Assembly: GCA_013146195.2 (NCBI GenBank) | Contig: CM028378.1 | Coordinates: 78,853,808-78,917,807 of the forward strand | Direction: 5' to 3' | Length of the DNA stretch: 64,000 nucleotides | DNA from: Codonopsis lanceolata | Taxonomy: Eukaryota > Streptophyta > Magnoliopsida > Asterales > Campanulaceae | Shown: positions 46,247 to 57,732 of the stretch, piece after piece | Layout: the number at the start of each line of letters is the position of its first letter | Position numbering within the stretch: position 1 is the stretch's first letter | Notes under the pieces: model-generated | Database searches by the model: none | What the model was told of the DNA's origin: nothing | The model's input: the letters and a program-made list of their open reading frames with translations, nothing else | Position numbers and translations under genes: made by a program

Positions 46247-46956
46247 TGATGTGGCAAAATCACAGCTTGGGCCGTCCTTGAGTTGGGTAGGATATCTGGG
46301 CTTGAATCTGCTTCCTTGAACCTGGCAGAAAAAAGAGAAAACCTGAGTGGAAATGCAAGGCATGGCCTTGCGAAACCCCTCCGGCGTGAGAGTAAGTATC
46401 GAGTGCAAGTATGAAAGCAATTCGACAGAATGCCAAGGCTCAAGAAAGAGGGTGAGTGTATGCGTGTACCTTGTTATGGCTTGTGGAGGAGTATTTATAG
46501 GCCCTTTTGTGGTTGAATCCGGCCAGGATTCGGTTTCCTTAGTTACCTTGTTCAGCAAGGGGAGAATCCATAGATTTTAGGTGTGATATGCGGTTAGCCG
46601 CGAGATATCAGGAACAGATAAGGCAAGTGTCCTGCCCACATATGGTAACCTTTGACTGTGTCTTGGAGAACAAGCCTCTGGTGTTTCCTGCTCGATGTTG
46701 GTCCGAGCGGACAGGGCTCTGCCCGCCTATTTGATAGATGTTGGATTAAAGCGAACATAGGTCCCGAGCATGGCCCCAGGTCGGACAGGAAAGGCCTATG
46801 CCCGGTCAGGTTTGGACGGGAGTTACACTGCTCGCTGCGTGATGCTTCCGTTACTTTGCTTACTAGGCCTGTGGGCCTCATAGGGATTGTGCTCGTGGTT
46901 GGCACGTGTGGATAGCTCGTGCCTTGCTCGTGACCGGGTTTTGACCGGGCATATCA
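46247..46956 (-). mobile_element. LTR of Tat-lineage element (copy 2, inverted)
   Basis: The minus strand begins TGATATGCCCGG (46956) and ends TTTTGCCACATCA (46247). It matches the LTR at 16664-17362 along its length, including the blocks around GGACAGG, AACCTGAGTGGAA and CCCAGATATCCTACCC. The interior lies to the right, so this is the 3' LTR of a minus-strand element; just inside is a purine-rich AAGCTAGGGGCCAT. Confidence 0.85.
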
Positions 46957-47324
46957 ATGGCCCCTAGCTTCATGCCTGGCGAGTATTCATGCTCGGAGCA
47001 AGGAGCGTACAGGATGTTATGACGTTGCTCGAAGTTCGGGCACAAACACTTGTGAAAATTTTGGAGAATAATGATTGGGCTGAGCGTAGTGGTGGATCGT
47101 TCTAGAACTTCATTTGACAACCAGATGGAGCGTGTCAGAGAAGCCTCTCGCTGAGAGTACCCCAAGGTGAATGGGGACGAAGCGCGTGAGCCGCCAGTGA
47201 GTAGAGTGAAGTGACATCGGCAAGAGTCTTGGGGTGACGCATTGAATGCGCATGTGGGCTGGTGACAGAGTGCAGTCCTTTCGCCTTCCAGTTCGGTGCC
47301 CCCAAAAATTCCCAAGATTTCGCC

Positions 47325-47332
47325 TATAAAAG
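47325..47332 (+). promoter_or_regulatory. TATA box of the antisense gene
   Basis: TATAAAAG lies within CGCCTATAAAAGCCC, about 180 bp upstream of a canonical intron donor and 470 bp upstream of the ATG. Transcription would start near 47355, antisense to the Tat element. Confidence 0.6.
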
Positions 47333-47513
47333 CCCGAAGCTTTTCCCATTTGAACTTTACGGTTCCTGAAGTTTCTAGAGAGAGAGAAGAGAGAGAAGCT
47401 CTGCCAATCCTTGCCGCCGGCTTCCTGAGACGTTCCAGCCACCAGTGTCATTGCCGTTGCTTCTCTGTCCAGACCTTGATTTCCAGAAGTAGACCCCTTC
47501 CAGAACCTTAACA

Positions 47514-47801
47514 GTAAGTTTCTTTTACTTCTCGTTTCGTGTTTATTTTGTGCTTGCCTGTTTTCTCCATTTTTTGCATTTCTGGGTAAAGTTTCCCTCC
47601 CCCTCCTGAATCTTCTGAGTACACTCAATATGATTATGAGAGACCATCGATTGAGATCAAGGAGAATCACCCACTGTGTCCTGCCTGCTAGGCGGGCAGG
47701 GCCCTTGGATTTACCTAGACTTAGGGCGTTTTCCCCCTTTTAGCAACTGTTCTACTTTACGGGCAGGATTTGACCATTGCTTTTCCTCGATCTCTGTGTA
47801 G
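47514..47801 (+). other. 5'UTR intron of the antisense gene
   Basis: The donor CA|GTAAGTTT at 47514 and the acceptor CTGTGTAG ending at 47801 are canonical; the start codon follows directly at 47802. Confidence 0.65.
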
Positions 47802-50590
47802 ATGTCTGACGGAGAGTTTTCAGAGAACGACCGAGAGGAGTTTAGTTATGGCGGGAAAAATGACCCTTTAAGCAGCGAGAAGTCTCCTTTGTTGGATGTT
47901 GTAGTTGAAGAAGGAGATGAGTCCATTGCTGGAGAGGTCGTAGTGGCACGGGTTCGTGTGCCTGTGATTACTCTTTCTGATTCCTCCGGCGAGCACTACT
48001 TGTCTGAGGGAGAGGTGGAGCAATGTCGCTTGGCCACCAGCGGGCAAGGCCACGCGCAGCTGCCCGAGCAGGAGGAACCCATGATCGAAGAGAGAGCCGA
48101 CAATGATGTGTTGCCCTGCGCTGGGGACACTCTGGCCGTTAACGAAGCCCACAATTCGGCAGAAGAGGATTCCGATAATGTCCCGATTGCCCGGAGGAGA
48201 CGGCGGACTGCCTACACGGGAAACGGGGCTACCACTTCTGCCCCTACCCCTGCCTGGATGTCTGATGCCGACGAAACACTTTACGCAGCTCACTAGGCAT
48301 CATTAGATATTCCGGCTAAGATGACCACCTGGTTCACCTCGACGGGGATAGAGGCTCAAGATTATCGAGTAGAGAAGGTTGTGCTGGTCGATGGAGAATT
48401 CCCGCGCGAGTAGGATGGTAAACTACTTTTCTTTGCCGACTTCTTCCGGGTGGGCCTTCGCTTGCCCCTGGACCCTTTCTTCCTCCAGTTCCTGAAGGCA
48501 TTCTGCCCGATGCCGGGTGACTTAATCTTGAATACCGTCCGGGCCCTGATAGCGTACATTGTGGCGTGCCGGCTTCTGCGGATAGAGCCTACCCTCAAGA
48601 TATTCCGGCGCCTATTCATTCTGAGCGTCTATGCCTATGGTCGGGTCAACGCGCGGTCCAACTCGAGTTTTCTTAAAATTCTCTCTGATGTCCCGGGCAA
48701 GTTCGAGGCTTGGGATAGAAGAGCCCTCTTGATCGAATCTATGACAGGTTGGCCAATAATGCCAATGAGCCAGGCGAGCATCCACGTTCCCAAACTTCCT
48801 CGTGGTAGCTTCATAACCGGAGACTCTTGTCGCCTGGCCGCTATCCGGGAGGCCCTTGGATGCGTGATGGACGGAGAAAGGCGGATTAGCCAAGAGAGCC
48901 AATTCGACTGGAGGGAGCTATGCTGCAACCCTAGGAATCTTCGTTTGGTCGAGGTGCTCCGGGCAGCCGTTCCTGGGGTAGAGCCTTTGTGTACATTTGA
49001 TGATGAAGAGGCTCACATATACTGGGGGGAATATCATGGGCAGAATTTCTGCCAAGATTGCCAAGAATGCCGTCGGCTCGGCCATGACTGTACTCCTGTC
49101 TATACCGCTGCTCCTGGTCAATTAAACTTTGCTCGCTTTCCTATTTTTCTTTAATTATTTGTTCGAATAAGTATTTTACTTATGAATGTTGTACTGATTC
49201 CCTTTCTTCCCTTTGTAGCAATGATGACTCTGAGGCAGCTTCAGAAACTTGAGGCTGAGGAGAGCCGGAGGGTGGGCTGCTCTGGCGAGCAAGCCTCCAC
49301 AGGCTGTCCCTACTGTCCCTTTTGGCCCAGCGGCCAAGAAAGCCCCAGTGGCCAAGAAGCCGGCCGAGATACTTCCCCCTCCTCCGCCTCTTCAAGCAGC
49401 TGTCGATACCCCTAATGTGGCCGCTACTGAGGCTGCCACCAAGGCTGCTAAGGCAGCTGGCAAGAGGAAAAGACATCCCTCCCCGCCATCTGATCGGTCC
49501 TCCCGACAACGCGACATGGGCTCTGAGCAGGCTGCCCGTGATTCTTCCAAGCCGTGGCTGCTTCCTGACTTTGAGATGCCAACAACCATCCCCGCTGCCC
49601 GAGCCATTGTGAGCGGATTGTCCGAAGGTCCTAACATTGGGCACATTGATCTGTCTGCTCTGGGTAGTCCTGCCGGGTTGGTGGGAAAAGCAATAGTGAA
49701 GCGGCTGCTTCAAGAAGATGTCACCAACGACCGGGATACTGCCGGACACGTTTTGCTCGGTCATATCGGGCTCAACTTGAGCGAGGTATGCCTATAGTGT
49801 TTTTCTTTATCTGATTACTTTTGCTGAGCTAGTCTGACTTTGCTCGTGATTGCTGTTATAGATCGTTTCCTCCTGCACCAATATATACAACCGCTACATC
49901 GAGGAAGTCGACACTCGCAAGAAGATTGAATCTGAGAAGAACGAGTTAGCGGGCTTGGTGAAGAGCAAGAATGACCAGGTGTCTGCTCTCGACAAATCGT
50001 TGAAGGAGAGCACGACCATTGTCAAGAAGCTTGAGGTGGACAAACTGTCCCTGGCTGAGGAGAAGTCTGTGCTGGTGGCCCAGCAGAAGAAGTCTCAGGC
50101 TGCAGAAGAGGCTCTTATCGCGCAGCGGGCTCAATTGCAATCCGGCCTGAAATCTTTCAAGGCCCGAGCTGCCAAGGATGCGGCCAACATGGCCTCCTTC
50201 CCCGAGCAGCTGGCGGCAGCTAAGGAGCAGGCTATGAAAGACTTTGTTGCCTCGCCGGCCTACGCCTCCCAAGTGCGCAAGGAGATATTCCCATACTACG
50301 CGGTGGGGACCAACCACATCTTGCGTATGCTAGCGGGCACGGGCGCGGTGGATATGGCGATGATGGCTGAATGGGCGTTGCTCGACCCATACTGTGTGGA
50401 GGCTCAGAATCTGCACCATCTGGTGCCTTATACACAGGGCGAACTGGATGCCCTTGCCCGTGATGAGGCAGATGACGGGCTAGAGCCATGGATTCCCCCT
50501 GCTCCCTTATCCGTTAATGTGTGCAGCCTGGTCGAGGCTAAGAAGGCCGAGAAGGAGAGCCGGGTACAGGATCAAGGTACCCAGCTCTAA
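47802..50590 (+). pseudogene. Tat antisense gene: plant-transposon-domain and coiled-coil protein
   Basis: The frame starts at the ATG just after the 5'UTR intron (MSDGEFSENDREEF). Exons are 47802-49116, 49219-49785 and 49862-50590, with GT/AG introns; the last junction keeps frame exactly. Domains in order: an acidic N-terminus; a domain like the putative gypsy-type transposon family (Transposase_28): DFFRVGLRLPLDPFFLQFLK, then NTVRALIAYIVACRLLRIEP; a proline- and lysine-rich linker with a GKRKRH basic patch, possibly nuclear-targeting; then a long coiled coil (about 49900-50230) and an ALLDPYCVEAQNLHHLVPY tail. Lesions: in-frame TAG at 48294-48296 and 48411-48413, and a frameshift near 49270. 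It lies antisense to the element, beside its 3' LTR. Function is unknown. Confidence 0.75.
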
Positions 50591-51168
50591 GTAGAACAAA
50601 AGGCTCCCACCACCGAGAATGCTGCGGCCTTGAGCCAGATACTTCCCGAGAATGTTTAAATGATGTACTTAGTTCGGCCTTCGAGCCTTTTCAAACTTTG
50701 CTTGTAATCTCTGGTTGTTTTTGAACACTGGTTTTTGCTTGATGTTAAACTGTACTTATTCTTTTTATTGTCATCCTGCTCGATAGATTTTTGCTTGCGT
50801 TTTCCTGCACTTGATTACTACCAACACAATTGTATGCGGGGTAATGTGAGCTTCCCGGGATGCGCCTGCGCCCCGCGCGCCCTGGTTAGGGGTACGCGTA
50901 CGTGCGGATGCGGGACACCACTGCTCTCGTTCTACCCTCCCTTGTTTAGGGGAAGACAAAATCAAAAGTGCGAGAGGAGTGCTGTCTATGATAGCGCGTT
51001 GGAATGCGCCTCGGTTGCCTTTTGTGGATTTTTAACCCAATATGGGAACTTATGGTTTCCCGCATCAAGTTATCCCTTTTTTAGGGGATACCAGGATATG
51101 GGAATACATCACCCTTCCATTCTCATTTTTCCTTTTTTAGGGGAAAACAAAAAAGTGTAAAGAAGGAG
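50591..51168. other. 3' flank of antisense gene and repeats of a TTTTAGGGGA motif
   Basis: Three blocks share CCCTTNTTTAGGGGA (near 50940, 51070 and 51130); two are followed by AAGTG and AGGAGTG sequence. The region is probably the junction between two Tat-type elements. The 141-codon open frame at 50735-51160 has no known motif. Confidence 0.45.
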
Positions 51169-52436
51169 TGTTGCGAGGCCCCACTCGATCGAAAAAGTTT
51201 AGAGTTGTCATCTTTATTTTAAGGCAAAAATAAAGCAAAACAAGAAAAAGAAAACCAGAGATAATGAAAACGGATTCGGAGGCTAAGTTACGAGTTGGGA
51301 AGGTGCTAGGCACCCAACTCGCCCTTTCGGTCTCAAAATAGTTTTTGGCTAGAGTATGCTTATTATTATATTTATTTATCAGATAAATAAAGCATTGAAA
51401 GACAGGAAAGTAAAACAAATACATCCGTGGCTACATTATTTACGGACTTGCAGCTATTTCCTTACAATAATTACAAATGTATTTAAAAATATTTGGCCAT
51501 TATAACCGCTCTTTTACATAATATTTCCCAATCTAATCCGGGCAGCACAATGACTTATATTGACTACATTGGGCCGGATTTTAGATAACAACTTTATAAA
51601 TAATAAATGAACAAATAAATAAATAAATAAATAAAAACGCCCTTAAAGGCTATTACCTTTTAGAGCGGGGTGTGCTCGCTCTGTCCTTCTCGGGAGAGGG
51701 AGACTTTTATTGCTGTTGCTGATGTAATTTGGGCAGAGTGACGGCTTATATATGGTAGTTTTGGGCTTACTTACTCGGGCACAATGACGGCTTAATTTTG
51801 GTGGTTTTGGCCTTTTTGGTTGGGCGGAATAACAACTTATTTAGGGTGGTTTCAGCCTATTTACTCCGGCAAGGTAACAACTTACTTTATGGTTTTTAGG
51901 TCGGGGAAACATGGTGGATACCTAACTAAAGGGCTAGGGATCACTTTAACGGGTTGGATTTGTGTTTTGGCGGAGTTTGGACAGGGTTTTGAGGCTTTAT
52001 GAGAGGGGAGGGATCACTCACTCACTGATCGCTCTTCGGCGTAAAAGTTACGTAGAGTAACTCTTCGTCGAAAATTTCTCAGCGAAATTCTTCTTCGAAA
52101 TGGGGAGCCGACACATCTATTTATAGTTGGATCCGTGCTTCATCGGCTTGTACCGCGCGCTTGACATTTTGTACAATGCGTTAACGAAGCGGGCACTGTT
52201 GAAGACCTTGGCGCGGACAAAAAGCTCCTTGGGCGCGGCGCCAGATGTTGGTGGGCGCGGCGCCAACTGTTCAAATTTCTCAATTTTTTGACACTTTCCC
52301 CCTGCAGTTCACTGTTCATCCTACTTTCTCCTTTTGCATTTTCAACCCTATAACTTGACATTTTGTTAAGTTTAAGCAGTTCTTGATATCGCATGCCAGA
52401 GTTACATATCAGGGGTACGAAATTGGGGTGTCTACA
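51169..52436 (-). mobile_element. 3' LTR of a second Tat-type family, minus orientation
   Basis: Read on the minus strand it starts TGTAGACACCCCAATTTCGT (52436) and ends GGGGCCTCGCAACA (51169). TGTAGACACCCCA is a common LTR start of plant Tat/Ogre-type elements. Just inside it lies purine-rich GTTGAGGGGCTC. The matching pol fragment is on the same strand at 55.5-56.3 kb. Confidence 0.65.
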
Positions 52437-52673
52437 GAGCCCCTCAACGATGGAGTCTACGGGTAACCGAAGGCTTACTGAGTAGACGAACATCATTGAT
52501 AAACAATAGACTCTCCAATTTCGTTCAATTATAAAATGGGGAAGAGATGCAACAGGTAGTAGTTATAATGCAACAGTATATAACACAAATCAAACTCCAT
52601 AACCTAGACATATTTAGTCGGTTATAGCAAGTTATCGTAATTTTTAAGCAGATATGAAATGAAGTGCTCTAAT

Positions 52674-53022
52674 GGTCGGACCTACTAGTGTAGGCTGCCT
52701 ACGTATCCCTTAATAAATGAAATCAGACCAAAATGTAGTTCAGGCCAAAACCTAAACTATCACTCGTACAACGGTCGTGCCTACCGAAATAGGCTGCCTA
52801 CGTATCCTTAAACAAGTAATCAGACCGAGACGTAGTTCACTCAGCTGGAGACTAAATGTTGCGGTGCAAGTGCGACAATACTAAATGAGCAAGTGCATGC
52901 AAAGCTTTATCAAATAAGTGCGGCAAGGGTAAATAACGTGCTATGATGGTCGCGTCTACCGAAATAGACTGCCTACGTATCCTTAGCCAAGGAATCAGAC
53001 CAATTGTAGTTCACCACGCGGT
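52674..53022. repeat. three copies of a 75-bp block with a covarying hairpin
   Basis: Copies start near 52674, 52773 and 52949, sharing GGTCG, a small hairpin, CTGCCTACGTATCC, AATCAGACC and GTAGTTCA. Hairpin stems are CCTAC/GTAGG, GCCTA/TAGGC (52779-52794) and GTCTA/TAGAC (52954-52969). On the minus strand they read TGAACTAC then GGATACGTAGGCAG, a block I know from 3' regions of plant Tat/Ogre elements. Confidence 0.75.
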
Positions 53023-53149
53023 TGGGCGGAATGAATTGTCTCCTCAGGAACTCAGCCTTCACTAGAGAACAAGACCTTTCCCTATGAATCCAGGGTTGCG
53101 TGCCCCTTAAAGGAAAGTTTCCAAACATCATACAAATGCACAGCAAAAA

Positions 53150-53760
53150 AGGAAAATACCTTCCTTTTCTTTACCTTTGTCGTGTCCATGCAAAGAAATT
53201 ACGCTTCTTTGCCTCTTCTTTGCTGTTCTTTGTTGCACTTTGCTGGGGATTTTTTCCTTTTGTCACCGTTCCAGCCTTTGCTGGAAAATTGTTTTCCCCG
53301 TTCCACTATATTTTCGGCTTTAGCTGGAAAATTTTTCTTGATGCTGCTGCATTTTTCTTTACTGCTCGTTCTAACCTCGCTTAGAAATTTCTTTTTTCTT
53401 TGCTGCAGCATCTCTTGGTACCAGCTGAAATCATTTTTCTTTTTGCTCGTTGCTGTTTTTTTTTCTTTTCGCTCCATTTTCTAGCTTCAGCCGAAAGTTT
53501 CTTCTTCTGCCGCCGCATTTCTTTTGTTGCATGCACTTATAATTTTTTTTTTTTCGTACATGCATTTTCCCCTCTCCCAATTTTTTGTTTTTTTTTTTTT
53601 TTCTTTTTTTCCCCTCTTTATTAGCATGCTTATTATCTGTTTATTCTCTCTCTCTCTCTTTTTTTTTTTTTTTCATATTCCTCTTTTTTCTTTGTTTTTC
53701 ATATTCCTCTCTTTTTTTTATCTGTCTGGATATACTTCAGATCTATTAGATTTTGGCACT
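53150..53760. repeat. pyrimidine-rich low-complexity tract
   Basis: About 600 bp dominated by T and C on the plus strand, including CTCTCTCT near 53645 and T runs. Open frames rich in F and L, or K on the other strand, are compositional artefacts. Confidence 0.9.
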
Positions 53761-53799
53761 GTTTGACACTTTTGAAGCATTCCTGACTTTATTAATAAT

Positions 53800-54350
53800 G
53801 TTTATGCATGTCCTATTTATGCCTAAATGATGCAATTAAGTAATGATGCATGAAATTTATGCAATTTATTCTTACGATGCATGATTAAACTAGTGGTCAC
53901 TATTTGACCCTACCATGCATGATTTATATTATAAATGCAAATAGAGCTATATGATGCATGTTCTAGGCTAAACATATTTTGCATGCTATATGTTCACGAA
54001 ACAGACTTTTCGGAATACGATTCAATTTTTGTTTTCTGAACACATTTTTGGGCATATTCTCGGATGAATACAAGACAAAACAGATATATTTCATGCCCTA
54101 AAATTTATTTTTCATGCATGCTTATGCTGCAGGGACATAGTAAATGCCATAAGAATATTTATTTTCCTGATTGGTGGCATTTTATTTTCTTTTTAGCGCA
54201 CCCCTAATGCAACTTATTGGATAATAAATGCAAATGTTGGATGCATGTACTACTTTATTTGATGCAAATGCAATGTATAAAAATTATAGCATGCTTACTA
54301 ACATGATGCATGAGTATTCTTTATTCTATCATGCATGCGATAATGCAGTA
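53800..54350. repeat. ATGCAT-rich tract
   Basis: Words such as GATGCATG, ATGCAAAT and CATGCATGC occur every 20-40 bp for over 500 bp, far above expectation, without a fixed period. Confidence 0.7.
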
Positions 54351-54352
54351 CA

Positions 54353-54425
<73 letters not shown>
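54353..54425. repeat. (ATT)n microsatellite
   Basis: About 72 bp of pure ATT repeat. Confidence 0.97.
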
Positions 54426-55372
54426 TTAAAATACTAAATACACTTTTATGATGCCTAGGATGCAAAAATGCCTATTTAGATGCAAAACAATACATAAAAT
54501 TTTTGTTTTGTTTAGTTGTTTTTTTTTTTTTTTTTTGTTTTTTGTGTTTTGTGTTTTTGTTTTTTTGTTTAAAACCTGTACAAACATTTACAATGCAATA
54601 TAATTTTATATAATGCAAAATAAAAAAAAAATGCAGACTCAAAACGCGCGCACAAAGCAAAGCTATACCGATATTTAATAGGTAATGGCATGTTGTATCT
54701 CCAAAACGGATTTTAAAGGAATATACCTTCGGGCTCGAACAGACTTTTCTTTCCTCTCTCTTTTTTTATGATAATATGCGGGGAGAGGAAAAGGCAGTCA
54801 TCTCCTGCTGTTCTCGGCCATATATTTGTTGCAGGGCTACACTTGGCATAAGGCTATTTTCATAGCTCCTGCATTTTTCTTCGCAATCAGACAAGGTAGT
54901 AGTGAATGGTCAGAACCCAAGTCGTCTGGCTGTTTCAGGATAACGACAGTGCGGATAATGAATAGGACAAGGACACTTCTGGTGCTTCTCATTCTGATGA
55001 GACTGAGCCTATTATGTGCCTTGCAGAAGAAGTATATGGGCCCGGGCAGGCAGACGCCGCAGACATTGATGGACTGCTCCAGGGCTTAAGCTGCAAATGA
55101 AGGATAGTTTTGGGGGGAAACAAAGGGGGTAGAGGCAATAAATATGTTCATGAAATTAATGTATAACCTAAATTTCTTTAGCAATTATTCCTAAGTTGCA
55201 CCTTAGGACCTGAAATTTTTTTATTTTAGTGTTTTATTGCGAGCTTCCTGTCGTGGTTTTTCTTTTTCTTTTGTCAGTCGAGCCCCCTTGCATGCTGAAG
55301 ACTGGAGGTAGGATGCCGAGGTTTCAAAGAGTGTTTTCCCTCCCATTTTTTCTCCTGATATATATTTTTTAT

Positions 55373-55526
55373 TTGGCTCTAACTTTTGCCTAGGCTGCCC
55401 TTTCGGGTTTTCAACCTAGCGAGCTCTTATTTCTCCTTTTTATTTGTTTATATATATATATTATATATTTTTTTATGCTCTAATTTTCGCCTAGGCCACC
55501 CTTTCGGGTTTTCAGCCTAGCGAGCT
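55373..55526. repeat. 107-bp spaced repeat pair beside the integrase tail
   Basis: TTTTGCCTAGGCTGCCCTTT and TTTCGCCTAGGCCACCCTTT open two similar blocks, each continuing CGGGTTTTCANCCTAGCGAGCT, at about 55380 and 55487. They cover the end of the integrase reading frame and its duplicate. Confidence 0.75.
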
Positions 55527-56330
55527 GGAGAGGGAAGCGCTTGCCGGATAGGGTGGTTCGAGCATAATACCATTTAAGCTCGTTGAGATTGGAGGCTGAA
55601 CAAGGTCTTTTCTTTCCTGGCTTGTGAGGAGTACGGCATCTCCTGACCGGATCTCTTTGATAATATACGGCACATCGTGGAGGAGAGTGGTAGCAGCCTT
55701 TTGATAAGTAGCCCCAGCATTTTTTAGCCCAAATGGCATGAGATGATAGCAGTGGGTCTCCCAAAGGGGTGGCGAATGAGGTGTTTTCTTAGTCTCCTAC
55801 TGCCTTTGATTTGACTATAGCCCAGCATGCCGTCGACGAAGGATCTGATTTTGTGAGTAGCAACGGCGTCTACCACAATATTGATATTGGGTAGAGGGAA
55901 GTCATCTTTGGGCGACGCCTTGTTGAGGTCTCGGAAGTCAACGCAGATCCAGACCTTCCTGTTGGGCTTGGGAACGATCACTATATTGGACAGCCAGATC
56001 GGGTTTTTTTTATCTTTTTTTTTCTTTACTCTTTTTTTTCTTCCTTCTTTCTTTCTTTTTCTTCCTTTTTTTTTACTACCTGAATGAAATTGACGTGCAG
56101 CTGTTTCATGATTTCTTCTTTAACTTGTAGTGACCATTCCGGCTTAATCCGGCGGAGCTATTGCTTGATTGGCCAAGCATCCGGTCATATGGGGATCCGA
56201 TGTTCGACTATGGCTAGCCCTGACACATCTTCGTAGGACCGGGTAAACATGTCCACGAACTCTTTGAGGAGGTCCATGAGTGTTACCCTTTCAGAACCTT
56301 GCAGGTAGCTGCCGATTTTGATTCCTTTGA
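55480..56330 (-). pseudogene. Tat-type pol: RT start joined to integrase tail
   Basis: From right to left the minus strand reads LMDLLKEFVDMFTRSYEDVS, LQVKEEIMKQLHV, then after a pyrimidine-rich insertion (about 56010-56075) IVPKPNRKVWICVDFRDLNK, ASPKDDFPLPNINIVVD and MPFGLKNAGATYQKAATTLL, which are RT motifs of a Tat element. Directly after HDVPYII the sequence changes to KEIRSGDAVLL and, in a neighbouring frame, NLNELKWYYA, which look like the integrase C-terminus. The YVDD motif, both RNase H domains and the integrase core are missing. Stops and frameshifts are numerous. Confidence 0.75.
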
Positions 56331-56479
56331 TTTCATTGTCCAGATTTTGTGATTTCATTGTCCTTTGATCGTCTTTGTCGTTGATGAATGATGTTGTCCC
56401 TGGTGCTCTACTGACTTTACAAGCTCAAGCAAATAATTTTTTATCTTTTGGGTCCTTTTAAATGACTTATCATTATAAT

Positions 56480-57712
56480 TGTGGGTCCCAATGGGCACAA
56501 TAATAAGCTAGAAGGGGGGGGGGTTGAATAGCTTATTAAATACTTAAAACTTTTAAGTAAATTCTTTGAAGGATACTTGCAATCTATTGAAGAGAATGAA
56601 GTAGCGGAAGGCCTTCAAGATAGTTGTTCCAGGTCTGCCGATAAGGACTACCGGTAGACCTTTTACAAGTTACTTAAGTTCTGCTGTAAATGGATAAAGA
56701 TAATCAAAGTAATGACCAGATCAAATGACAGACAAACAGATAAGAAATAACACTAGTATTTTGGGATGGTTCACACTATAAAGAATGCTACGTCCACCAC
56801 CAAGGCAGTCAACCTTGGATTTAAATAGTGCACTATGTTTTCTACTAGATCAATTACAAAGAATATCCCTAATTGATCATGTACAAAATATTGACTTGTG
56901 TTTGGGGTCTATGGAATTAAATATTTGTAAATATAAGATATTTAATTCGTGCAGAAGTATAGTAAATGAATGTAAACAACAATAAGTTAAAAACAATAAG
57001 TGTTGATGAGCAACTTCTTGTTGTTGACGAGGACTTCTAGATCTGTTGAGGATCTCTTGATTGCACTGAGCTGTAAGACTTGGAGTTATGAAGTTTCAAA
57101 TCAATCCTTTAAGTGTTCGATTGATTCTGTACAGTGCTATGTCTCCAGTATTTAATGACAGTATTTATAGCAGGTGCACATCAAAGGATCCGTTGGAGAA
57201 GACGAATACTTCAACAACTCTTTTATGAATGCATTAAATGCATGGGGCTGTCAGTCAAGGTTTTTCGTCTTCACAGATATCTAGAGCAGGTAATGATTTC
57301 TCAGATCTGCAAAGAGTGGGCGATTGTGGTGTCAGATCTGAGAGTTGTTGTAGACAGAGGGAGACGATGCGCTTTTTCCTTCTTTCAATCGAAAAAGTCT
57401 TCCTCGCTGAAAGTTGCTTTCGGCGGCTTGATATGTCAGGGAATGTCTTAGGTTAATTCAAACATTTGATAAGGATAGGTTTGAATTAACCTAATGAGTC
57501 ATTGCTGGACAGGACACGTCATAAGAGACCAGGTGAACACAAGGTCTGCCGTTTGTGGCTTTGAGCAGGTCTTCCGGTGAAGCTTGAAGAGGTCTTCCGC
57601 TGAACCTGTAAAGTCCTATAAAAACTATACTTGGCAAAGTTCTATACACAGTTGCCACGCTAATCGATATGCAACCCGATTAGCCACTGAAGTATAAAAC
57701 TAATGTAATGTA
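56480..57712 (+). mobile_element. LTR fragment resembling SIRE-type copia
   Basis: From TGTGGGTCCCAATGGGCACA the sequence has a G run followed by TTGAATAGC and ACTTAAAACTTTTAAGT, then GTAGCGGAAGG, GGATGGTTCACACTATAAAG and GCTACGTCCACCACC. That order of motifs I know from long LTRs of SIRE/Maximus-type copia elements. No gag or PBS follows; the LINE poly(A) end abuts it at 57713. The class is inferred from motif order only. Confidence 0.45.
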
Positions 57713-57732
57713 CTTTTTTTTTTTTTTTTTTT
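57713..57732 (-). other. LINE poly(A) tail
   Basis: A run of T on the plus strand follows the RNase H region of ORF2 on the minus strand, marking the 3' end of the retrotransposed copy. Confidence 0.85.

Larger units (their letters stand above)
46957..50760 (-). mobile_element. 3' region of Tat element copy 2
   Basis: The stretch next to the 3' LTR contains an antisense gene and no gag or pol. Antisense ORFs between pol and the 3' LTR are known for some Tat elements. The pol side (right) is cut off, probably by the next Tat-like element. Confidence 0.65.
52437..55479 (-). other. long 3' non-coding region of the Tat-type element
   Basis: Between the integrase tail (55.5 kb) and the 3' LTR there is about 3 kb without a recognised gene. 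It holds a 107-bp repeat pair, an ATT microsatellite, an ATGCAT-rich tract, a pyrimidine-rich tract and three copies of a conserved block with a GGATACGTAGGCAG core (minus strand). At 54890-55090 the plus strand reads an acidic segment (DETEPIMCLAEEVYG) with a stop in it; its identity is unknown. Confidence 0.55.

Noticed and set aside
53199..53766. Phenylalanine-rich possible membrane proteins in the pyrimidine-rich tract
   Set aside because: The composition explains the open frames; there are no conserved motifs and frames overlap on both strands.
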